6,826 bases of DNA from DATFQI01 sp035264365. Its GTDB lineage: Bacteria; Actinomycetota; Thermoleophilia; Solirubrobacterales; Solirubrobacteraceae. The stretch is taken from positions 1 to 6,826 of the forward strand of contig DATFQI010000211.1 in assembly GCA_035264365.1 (NCBI GenBank). Direction: 5' to 3'. This document shows positions 1-4,821 of the stretch, in pieces. Each line of letters opens with the position of its first letter. Position 1 is the stretch's first letter. The notes beneath the pieces are model-generated. The model was not told where the DNA came from. It saw only the letters and a list, made by a program, of their open reading frames with translations, and did no database searches. A program made the position numbers and the translations under genes.

Positions 1-365
1 CCGCCCTGCCCGACGTCCACGACGAGCTCGTCTCGCTCGCCCTGCGCCGCGCGCGCATGTGCGAGATGCTCGGCGGCAGCGCGCTGCCCGACGAGCGCGA
101 GACGCTGTTCACGATCGGCCTCTTCTCGGTCGCCGACGCGCTGCTCGACAGCCCGATGGCCGAGGTCCTCGACTCGCTGCCCTTCACGGAGGAGATCCAG
201 CTCGCGCTGCTCCGCCGCGAGGGCCCCAAGGGCGAGCTCCTGAGCTCCGTGATCGCCTACGAGCGCGGCGAGTTCCCGAACGCCCGCAACGGCGGCGTCT
301 CGCTCGCCGGCGCGTACCGCGCGGCCCTCGAGTGGGCCGACGACGCGGGCCGCGCGATCCAATAG
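1..365 (+). CDS. EAL-HDOD signalling protein, C-terminal fragment
   Basis: This is the 3' end of a gene that begins before the window. The reading frame is open from base 3 and ends at TAG 363-365, giving 121 residues. The segment matches the end of the HDOD domain in YuxH/CdgJ-like proteins, which pair an N-terminal EAL (c-di-GMP phosphodiesterase-like) domain with a C-terminal HDOD domain. The recognisable stretches are a helix with RARMCEML, then FTIGLFSVADALLDSPM, then a leucine-rich SLPFTEEIQLALL and finally VIAYERGEFP. HDOD domains are alpha-helical, relate to the HD superfamily but normally lack its catalytic residues, and mediate protein interaction. The EAL half is not visible, so c-di-GMP activity cannot be judged. 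The ATG at 57 is an internal methionine, not the start. The gene converges on comF with a 25-nt gap. A stand-alone HDOD protein is possible, but this C-terminal pattern is typical of the EAL-HDOD fusion. Confidence 0.82.
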   Translation, partial: ALPDVHDELVSLALRRARMCEMLGGSALPDERETLFTIGLFSVADALLDSPMAEVLDSLPFTEEIQLALLRREGPKGELLSSVIAYERGEFPNARNGGVSLAGAYRAALEWADDAGRAIQ

Positions 366-376
366 CCCCGCCGCGC

Positions 377-391
377 ACGCGCTCCGCGCGT
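377..391. terminator. GC-rich hairpin between convergent genes, possible terminator
   Basis: ACGCGC (377-382) and GCGCGT (386-391) form a perfect 6-bp stem with a TCC loop. It fills most of the 25-nt gap between two convergent stop codons, where a bidirectional terminator would be expected. There is no T-tract on either strand, so it is not a textbook intrinsic terminator. In DNA this GC-rich, short GC palindromes also arise by chance. Confidence 0.3.
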
Positions 392-1071
392 CACAACGTC
401 CGCGCGTACGTCGCGGCGACGACCCAGCGGCTGCCGCCGGCCGTGAGCGCCCGCGCGCAGGCGTCGAGCGTGGCGCCGGTCGTGTGGACGTCGTCCACGA
501 GCAGCACCCGCTCTGGCGGTGGCGCGGTCGCTCGCACCGCGAGCCGCCCGAGGTCCCGCCGAGCGCTCTGCGTCGCGCCGACCTGGCGGTGGCCGCCGCC
601 GCGGCGCAGGCACGGAGCGAGCGGCAGCTCCAGCCGCTCGGCGAGCGCCTTCGCGAGCGCGCCCGCCGGGTCGAACCCACGCCGGCGGCGCCGGCCCCGG
701 TGCGGCGGCACCGGCACGACCGCGTCAACCCCGCGCAGCGCCGGCGGCAGCCCGGCCGCGAGCTGCGCCGCCATCAGCCGCGCGACGGGCAGCGCGCCGC
801 GGAACTTCAGCGCCTTCACGAGCTCGCGCGCCACGCCGTCGTAGGCCAGCGGCGCCCACGCCAGCGCGAACGCCGCTCCGGCCGCCGGGCAGCCCTTGCT
901 CCGGCGGTGGCGCGGCAGGCCGCAGCGCGGGCAGCCCGGCCCGCGCAGCCAGGGGAGCGCGCGGGTGCAGGCGGGGCACAGCAGTGGGCCGGCGGCGTCG
1001 GCGAGCGGCTGGCGGCAGGCCGTGCAGGCCGGGGGCGCCAGGAGGGCCAGGAGCTCTTGCAGTGCGCGCAC
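391..1071 (-). CDS. comF: ComF family phosphoribosyltransferase-like protein
   Basis: This 226-residue protein has the ComFC/GntX layout. The N-terminus is a cysteine-rich zinc-binding region with CxxC pairs at C16/C19, C32/C35 and C47/C50, plus C61. A type I phosphoribosyltransferase fold follows. The PRPP-binding loop is clear at residues 189-201 (VLLVDDVHTTGAT, with D193 and D194 the acidic pair). The upstream PVPPHRGRRRRRGFD and QSARRDL match conserved ComF blocks. ComFC is needed for DNA uptake in naturally transformable bacteria. Many non-competent bacteria carry it too, so competence cannot be inferred from this gene alone. The start is GTG (complement of 1069-1071). No Shine-Dalgarno-like sequence precedes it, and the frame offers no upstream ATG. 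It is divergent from ctaG across a 246-nt regulatory region. The length is normal for the family (about 220-250). Confidence 0.93.
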   Translation of the reverse strand: MRALQELLALLAPPACTACRQPLADAAGPLLCPACTRALPWLRGPGCPRCGLPRHRRSKGCPAAGAAFALAWAPLAYDGVARELVKALKFRGALPVARLMAAQLAAGLPPALRGVDAVVPVPPHRGRRRRRGFDPAGALAKALAERLELPLAPCLRRGGGHRQVGATQSARRDLGRLAVRATAPPPERVLLVDDVHTTGATLDACARALTAGGSRWVVAATYARTL

Positions 1072-1153
1072 CGTGGGAGCGTCGCGCGCGTCGTTGCGCG
1101 TGTCTGTGGCGCTGCGCGACGAATCTGCACCCGGTCTGTGACGTTTGAACGGC

Positions 1154-1175
1154 GGGCAGGGAAAGGGGGTGGGGG
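1154..1175 (+). other. Predicted G-quadruplex motif
   Basis: Four G-runs occur on the + strand: GGG 1154-1156, GGG 1159-1161, GGGGG 1165-1169 and GGGGG 1171-1175. The loops are CA, AAA and T. This fits the canonical G3+N1-7 rule with very short loops, which favour a stable parallel fold. The + strand is the coding sense of ctaG, whose start lies about 140 nt downstream. The motif would be in the ctaG leader RNA if transcription starts upstream of it. Otherwise it acts only at DNA level, near the comF start. Confidence 0.55.
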
Positions 1176-1207
1176 AACCGGCCGCGTGCGCGCTCGCGCG
1201 TCGAGGA

Positions 1208-1240
1208 GTGGATAAGTCGGGCTCAGGCCGACTTATCCAC
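1208..1240. repeat. Perfect 13-bp inverted repeat with DnaA-box-like arms
   Basis: The left arm GTGGATAAGTCGG (1208-1220) and right arm CCGACTTATCCAC (1228-1240) are exact reverse complements around the 7-nt spacer GCTCAGG. Each arm contains TTATCCAC, which matches eight of nine bases of the E. coli DnaA box TTATCCACA; the ninth base is T on one side and C on the other. The two boxes are inverted relative to each other. The arms are AT-richer than the surrounding sequence, and no T-tract follows on either strand, which argues against an intrinsic terminator. An operator for a dimeric regulator, a DnaA site pair or a dispersed palindromic repeat are all possible. Confidence 0.7.
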
Positions 1241-1317
1241 CGCTCGGCGGCGCGGGTGGCTCCCTCGCTCCCCTACCCAGCCGCCGTTGACGTTCGCTCG
1301 CGTCACAATGAGCCACC

Positions 1318-2139
1318 GTGCCCCTCGCCGCGGCCGTCCCCGTCGACGCCTCGTTCACCTTCGCGCCGATCGTGCTGATCGCGCTCGCGGCCTATGGCTA
1401 CGTGTACACGCGCCGCTGGCGCACCGCGCATCGCGAGGGCGGCGAGCGGGCCGCGCCGAGGTGGCGGCTGGCGATGTGGTGGCTCGGGATCTTCGCGCTG
1501 TTCGTCGCGCTGATCTCCCCGGTCGACCGGCTGGGGGAGCAGTTCGCGACCGCGCACATGGTGCAGCACCTGATCCTCGCCGACATCGCGCCGATCCTGT
1601 TCACGGTCGCGCTGACGAAGTGGATCCTGCGACCGGTCACGAAGCACGTGCACCGGATCGAGCGGGCGGCCGGCCCGTTCGGGCACCCGGCGTTCGGCGT
1701 GGTCGCCTACGTCGCGGCGATGTGGCTGTGGCACGTGCCGGCGCTGTACAACGCGGCGCTCGAGCACAGCGCGATCCACGTGCTCGAGCACCTCAGCTTC
1801 GCCGCCGCGGGCCTCCTCTACTGGTGGCACCTGCTGTCGCCGATCCGCTCGCGGATGCGGCTCGGCGGGATCGGGCCGATCCTCTACATGGCCTCGACGA
1901 AGATCCTCGTGGGCTTCCTCGGGATCCTGCTGACGTTCTCCTCGGTGGTGCTCTACGACTTCTACGAGACCGGCGGCACGCGCTGGGGCCTGAGCGCGCT
2001 CGACGACCAGCACGTGGCGGGACTGGTGATGGCGCTCGAGCAGTCGCTCGTCATGGGGGTCGCGCTCGCCTACCTGTTCTTCCGCATGCTCGCGGAGTCC
2101 GAGGAAGAGGACCGGCGGGCCGAGCGCTACGCCGCGTAG
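1318..2139 (+). CDS. ctaG: CtaG family cytochrome c oxidase assembly protein (caa3 type)
   Basis: This polytopic membrane protein of 273 residues belongs to the Bacillus-type CtaG family associated with caa3 oxidase. It is unrelated to the Cox11-like protein that shares the name. Hydrophobic segments lie near residues 15-30, 51-68, 84-100, 124-140, 155-172, 186-212 and 235-256. Family hallmarks are H80 and H84 (AHMVQHL), WLWHVPALYNAAL (136-148), H150/H154/H158 (EHSAIHVLEHLSF), YWWHLL (168-173) and DDQHVAGLVM (229-238). These histidines suggest metal or haem handling during assembly of the Cu-containing oxidase, but this is family-level inference. The GTG at 1318 is the first usable start, because an in-frame TGA sits at 1309-1311 and the N-terminal membrane helix begins soon after. 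No Shine-Dalgarno is visible. A nearby ATG at 1308 is out of frame. The acidic tail (SEEEDRRAERYAA) overlaps the end of the opposing phosphatidyltransferase gene. Confidence 0.93.
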   Translation: MPLAAAVPVDASFTFAPIVLIALAAYGYVYTRRWRTAHREGGERAAPRWRLAMWWLGIFALFVALISPVDRLGEQFATAHMVQHLILADIAPILFTVALTKWILRPVTKHVHRIERAAGPFGHPAFGVVAYVAAMWLWHVPALYNAALEHSAIHVLEHLSFAAAGLLYWWHLLSPIRSRMRLGGIGPILYMASTKILVGFLGILLTFSSVVLYDFYETGGTRWGLSALDDQHVAGLVMALEQSLVMGVALAYLFFRMLAESEEEDRRAERYAA

Positions 2140-2144
2140 GGCTC
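2122..2144. terminator. Near-perfect palindrome spanning two convergent stop codons
   Basis: Positions 2122-2144 are symmetric about base 2133: 10 of 11 base pairs match, with one G/G mismatch (2126/2140). The core CTACGC-C-GCGTAG (2127-2139) holds the stop codons of both convergent genes, so each protein ends in Tyr-Ala-Ala. As RNA this can fold on either strand into a stem with a 3-nt loop. There is no U-tract, so a terminator role is only a suggestion based on its position. Confidence 0.4.
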
Positions 2145-2792
2145 TTGCTCGGCCAGCACCCGCAGGTTGCGCGCGGCCCGCCACAGCAGCCCGCCGAGCA
2201 TCAGCGCGGCCGCGCCGAGGCCGATCGCGTCGAGCAGCGTGACGCCGAGGCCGGCGACCGTCGTCTGCAGCCCGAGCCCGAGCGCGAGCGCCGTGTTGAG
2301 CGCGATCAGGCCGAGCCGCGCCTCGGTCGGGCCGAGCCGCCCGTAGCCGAGCGAGAACACGCCGAACGCGTTCGTCTCCAGGTACGTGTTGATCGAGAGC
2401 ACCAGGTAGGCGATCACGATTGCGAGCCCCGTCGCGAGCAGCACGTACGGCGAGAGCCCGAGGCCGAGCCCGATCAGCGCCGTGGCGACCGCGTCGACGA
2501 GGTGGTCGAGGTAGTAGCCGTAGGTCGGCCGCTCCGCCTTGCGCACCCGCGCGAGCGTCCCGTCGAGCGAGTCGCCGAGCCAGTGCACGACGAGCAGCGC
2601 GCTCGCCGCCCACAGCCAGGCGGGGTCGCGGTTGGAGAGCAGATAGGCGGCCGCGATCCCGAATGCCGCGAGCACCCCGAGCGCGGTCATGTGATCGGGC
2701 TTGACGCGCGCGGGCAGGCGGCGCGCGAGCCACTCCAGCGCCCGCGCCTCGGGGCGGGCGAGCAGGAAGGTCTTCTCACGGGCGGCGGACAT
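2127..2792 (-). CDS. CDP-alcohol phosphatidyltransferase family protein
   Basis: This integral membrane enzyme of 221 residues would transfer a phosphatidyl or related group from a CDP-activated donor to an alcohol, releasing CMP. The signature is present at residues 74-100: D74, D77-G78, A81-R82, G92, D96 and D100, the aspartates that bind divalent metal and CDP. Nine residues separate A81-R82 from G92, while the classical pattern has eight. About five to six hydrophobic helices follow the signature layout, near 36-53, 58-73, 99-112, 114-134, 150-172 and 176-198. The acceptor alcohol cannot be read from the sequence; PgsA-like and PIS-like roles are both unproven. The ATG start is well supported by AAGGAG (complement of 2802-2807) nine nt upstream. 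It lies 59 nt downstream of the LysR gene on the same strand, so they may share a transcript, although the gap holds its own inverted repeat. Its 3' end overlaps ctaG by 13 nt. Confidence 0.88.
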   Translation of the reverse strand: MSAAREKTFLLARPEARALEWLARRLPARVKPDHMTALGVLAAFGIAAAYLLSNRDPAWLWAASALLVVHWLGDSLDGTLARVRKAERPTYGYYLDHLVDAVATALIGLGLGLSPYVLLATGLAIVIAYLVLSINTYLETNAFGVFSLGYGRLGPTEARLGLIALNTALALGLGLQTTVAGLGVTLLDAIGLGAAALMLGGLLWRAARNLRVLAEQEPYAA

Positions 2793-2801
2793 GGTTGACG
2801 G

Positions 2802-2807
2802 CTCCTT
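2802..2807 (-). promoter_or_regulatory. Strong ribosome binding site of the phosphatidyltransferase gene
   Basis: The complement reads AAGGAG and ends nine nt before the ATG at 2792-2790. It is the only clear Shine-Dalgarno in front of a complete gene in this window. Three of its bases lie inside the arm of the inverted repeat 2805-2827. Confidence 0.7.
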
Positions 2808-2827
2808 GTTGACCGACGTTCAACAAG
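2805..2827. repeat. Inverted repeat, possible operator
   Basis: CTTGTTGA (2805-2812) and TCAACAAG (2820-2827) are exact reverse complements around the 7-nt spacer CCGACGT. The inner TTGA-N7-TCAA fits the T-N11-A format of LysR-type binding sites (T2810, A2822). A further GTTGAC at 2794-2799 repeats the one at 2808-2813 with a 14-nt period. The repeat lies between the lysR stop and the phosphatidyltransferase start. In RNA it would form an 8-bp stem that takes up the first bases of the Shine-Dalgarno. It could be a protein operator, a translational control hairpin or an inter-gene processing site; the sequence does not decide. Confidence 0.5.
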
Positions 2828-2851
2828 AGGTACGCGGGAGCCTGCCGGTGG

Positions 2852-3829
2852 TTACGCCGCGGCGGCCGCCGCCGCCTGCACCGCGGCGAGCAGCGCGCGC
2901 GTCGAGGGGCGCTCGGCGTCGACCGCGCGCGTGGCCGCGAAGATCGAGCGGTCGACCGACCCCTCCGCGATCGCGCGCACCGCGAACGGCACGCGCGGCG
3001 CCCCCGGGGCGGCCGGGCCCAGCGCGGACGGGGCGCCCCGGCCCGGCAGCGCGGCGCCACGGCCCGCGAGCGGCATCTCGGGCAGCAGCGTCACGGCCAG
3101 CCCGCGCTCGACGAGCGCGAGCGCGACGGTCGCGCCGGCGCAGCGGTGGCGCACGTCGGGGTCGAAGCCGCCGAGCGCGCGGCAGGTGCGGCGGGTCATC
3201 TCCTCCCACCCCATGCCGGGGTCGCCGGTCGCCCACGGCTCGCCGGCGAGCTCGGCCAGCGGCACCGCCTCCGCGAACCGCGCCGCCAGCGGGTGCGCCG
3301 CCGGCAGCACGACCCGCACGGGGTCGCCCGGGAGCGTGTGCCGCACGACGCCGTCGGGCAGCGACCGCGGTTGCGGCCCCCACTCGTCGGCGAGCACGAG
3401 GTCGAGGTCGCCGCGCGCGAGCGCGGGCAGCGCCTGCTCCGGCTCGGCCTCGACGATCTCGCAGCGGAGGCGCGGCGCGGCGCGCACCAGCGCCTCGATC
3501 GCCGGCAGCGCGATCCCGAGCGCCACCGACTCGAACGCCGCGATGCGCCCCCGCCCCGCGACCGTGCCCGCGGCCGCCGCGAGATCGGCCTCGGCGACCG
3601 CGGCCCGCTCGAGCAGGGCCGCCGCGTGCCCGACGAGCACGAGCGCCGCGTCGGTCAGCCGCAGGGACCGGCCGGCCTTCTCCAGCAGCGGCACGCCGGC
3701 CTCACGCTCGAGCACCGCGAGCTGCTGCGAGACCGCCGACGGCGTGTACTGCAGGGCGTCGGCGACTGCCGCCACTGTCCCGCGCTCGTGCAGCTCGTGG
3801 AGCAGGCGCAGGCGGCGAAGGTCGAGCAC
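2852..3829 (-). CDS. LysR family transcriptional regulator
   Basis: The protein has 325 residues, slightly longer than the usual 290-310. The N-terminal winged helix-turn-helix spans about residues 1-60, with the recognition region VADALQYTPSAVSQQLAVLEREAGVPLLEK and the wing RSLRLTDAA. A linker helix (about 63-90) follows, then a type 2 periplasmic-binding-like effector domain beginning near 94 (GRIAAFESVALGIALPAIEAL) with DLDLVLADE at 141-149. The inducer is unknown. The start is GTG (complement of 3827-3829). An in-frame TAG at 3842-3844 leaves no ATG upstream, and there is no Shine-Dalgarno, so the mRNA may be leaderless. The C-terminus ends in a run of alanines encoded by GCG/GCC repeats. 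It is divergent from the SDR gene across 74 nt, the classical LysR arrangement, so that gene is the most likely target, along with itself. Confidence 0.92.
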   Translation of the reverse strand: MLDLRRLRLLHELHERGTVAAVADALQYTPSAVSQQLAVLEREAGVPLLEKAGRSLRLTDAALVLVGHAAALLERAAVAEADLAAAAGTVAGRGRIAAFESVALGIALPAIEALVRAAPRLRCEIVEAEPEQALPALARGDLDLVLADEWGPQPRSLPDGVVRHTLPGDPVRVVLPAAHPLAARFAEAVPLAELAGEPWATGDPGMGWEEMTRRTCRALGGFDPDVRHRCAGATVALALVERGLAVTLLPEMPLAGRGAALPGRGAPSALGPAAPGAPRVPFAVRAIAEGSVDRSIFAATRAVDAERPSTRALLAAVQAAAAAAA

Positions 3830-3903
3830 GATGAAGCGATGCTACATCTCGAACACGAGGAAGCCGTATCGCTCCTCACTCCTCGGCCCGTCACGATGCC
3901 CTC
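3830..3903. promoter_or_regulatory. Divergent lysR/SDR promoter region
   Basis: These 74 nt separate two divergent starts and should contain the LysR binding site and both promoters. Visible dyads are weak: GAGGA-N11-TCCTC (3857-3861/3873-3877), AGCGAT (3835-3840) with ATCGCT (3868-3873), and GATG-N3-CATC (3838-3848). No convincing -10/-35 pair and no Shine-Dalgarno for either gene were seen. The region's role is inferred from layout. Confidence 0.5.
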
Positions 3904-4821
3904 ATGACTCCGAACCTCGAAGGCACGATCGCCCTGGTCGCCGGCGCCACGCGCGGCGCCGGTCGCGGCATCGCCGTCTCGCTCGGCGAGGCCGGCGCCA
4001 CCGTCTACTGCACCGGCCGCAGCACGCGCGCCGCCCGCTCCGAGTACGACCGTCCCGAGACACTCGAGGAGACCGCCGAGCTCGTCACCGAGGCCGGCGG
4101 CGCGGGCATCGCCGTCCCCACCGACCATCTGGAGCCCGAGCAGGTCCGGGCGCTCGTCGAGCGCATCGACTCCGAGCAGGGCCGGCTCGATGTGCTCGTC
4201 AACGACGTCTGGGGCGGCGAGAAGCTGTTCGAGTGGGACACGCCCGTCTGGGAGCACGACCTCGGCAACGGCCTGCGCCTGCTCGACCTGGCGATCAAGA
4301 CCCACCTGATCACGAGCCACCACGCGCTGCCGCTGCTGATCCGCCACCCGGGCGGGCTCGTGGTCGAGATGACCGACGGCACCGCGGAGTACAACGCGAC
4401 GACCTACCGCATCAACGCCTTCTACGACCTCGCCAAGACCGCGGTCATCCGGCTCGCGTTCGCGCAGTCCAAGGACCTCGCGCCGTACGGCGCCACCGCA
4501 GTCGCCCTCACGCCCGGCTGGCTGCGCTCGGAGATGATGCTCGACACGTTCGGCGTCACCGAGGCGAACTGGCGCGACGCGACCGAGCGGATCCCCCACT
4601 TCGGCATCTCCGAGACGCCGCGCTACGTCGGCCGCGCCGTCGCCGCGCTCGCCGCCGACCCCGACAAGCAGCGCCACAGCGGCGGCTCGCTGTCCAGCGG
4701 CGGCCTCGCCCGCGAGTACGGCTTCAGCGACCTCGACGGCAGCCGGCCGGACGCCTGGCGCTACATGGTCGAGGTCCAGGATCCCGACCTGCCGGCCAAC
4801 CCCGGCCCCTATAGGGTCTAG
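3904..4821 (+). CDS. Short-chain dehydrogenase/reductase, DHRS1-like
   Basis: This 305-residue protein has a Rossmann fold and probably uses NADP(H). The dinucleotide motif AGATRGAGRG (13-22) fits TGxxxGxG, and CTGRSTR (36-42) after beta-2 places basic residues where NADP(H)-preferring SDRs bind the 2'-phosphate. N100 starts NDVWGGE, resembling the N(V/A)WGG block of DHRS1-like SDRs rather than the common NNAG. The catalytic Tyr and Lys are present as Y174-DLA-K178. At the usual catalytic serine position the sequence is MTDGT (156-160), so Thr or Asp stands where Ser is expected. TPGWLRSEMM (203-212) matches the post-catalytic PG loop. The length exceeds a minimal SDR (about 250) because of a C-terminal extension from about 255. 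The substrate is unknown. ATG 3904 is the first in-frame ATG and has no Shine-Dalgarno. It is divergent from lysR, so LysR control is likely. It shares CTAG with the stop of the opposing UGPase gene. Confidence 0.9.
   Translation: MTPNLEGTIALVAGATRGAGRGIAVSLGEAGATVYCTGRSTRAARSEYDRPETLEETAELVTEAGGAGIAVPTDHLEPEQVRALVERIDSEQGRLDVLVNDVWGGEKLFEWDTPVWEHDLGNGLRLLDLAIKTHLITSHHALPLLIRHPGGLVVEMTDGTAEYNATTYRINAFYDLAKTAVIRLAFAQSKDLAPYGATAVALTPGWLRSEMMLDTFGVTEANWRDATERIPHFGISETPRYVGRAVAALAADPDKQRHSGGSLSSGGLAREYGFSDLDGSRPDAWRYMVEVQDPDLPANPGPYRV

Larger units (their letters stand above)
1072..1317. promoter_or_regulatory. Divergent intergenic region comF/ctaG
   Basis: This is the longest non-coding stretch in the window and must hold the start signals for both divergent genes. 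It contains a G-quadruplex motif at 1154-1175 and a perfect 13-bp inverted repeat at 1208-1240, listed separately. A TTGACG at 1287-1292 resembles a -35 box, but no -10 lies at the right spacing, so I do not call a promoter. No small coding gene with a credible start and composition was seen here. Confidence 0.6.

Noticed and set aside
59..844. 261-codon + strand frame across the EAL-HDOD end and comF
   Set aside because: It has Arg-rich low-complexity composition and overlaps two genes with recognised domains.
1208..1240. Reading the 33-nt dyad as an intrinsic terminator
   Set aside because: It lies between two divergent gene starts, where no terminator is needed, and neither strand has a T-tract after the stem.
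1287..1309. TTGACG (1287-1292) and CACAAT (1304-1309) as a sigma-70 promoter for ctaG
   Set aside because: The spacer is only 11 nt and CACAAT matches four of six -10 bases. It would also put transcription start inside the gene.
1287..2798. 503-codon + strand and 476-codon - strand frames overlapping ctaG and the phosphatidyltransferase gene
   Set aside because: Both are shadows of real membrane protein genes. Their translations are Arg/Gly/Ala/Pro-rich with no domain and no membrane segments.
2855..2880. GCC/GCG repeats encoding the alanine run at the LysR C-terminus, as a possible microsatellite
   Set aside because: It is an irregular mixture of two alanine codons in DNA with very high GC; ordinary low-complexity tail rather than a clean tandem repeat.
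2931..4814. 627-codon open frame on the + strand running through the lysR gene and into the SDR gene
   Set aside because: It has an Arg/Pro/Ala/Ser-rich low-complexity translation, lies antisense to a clear LysR gene and out of frame with the SDR. Long spurious frames are expected at this GC content.
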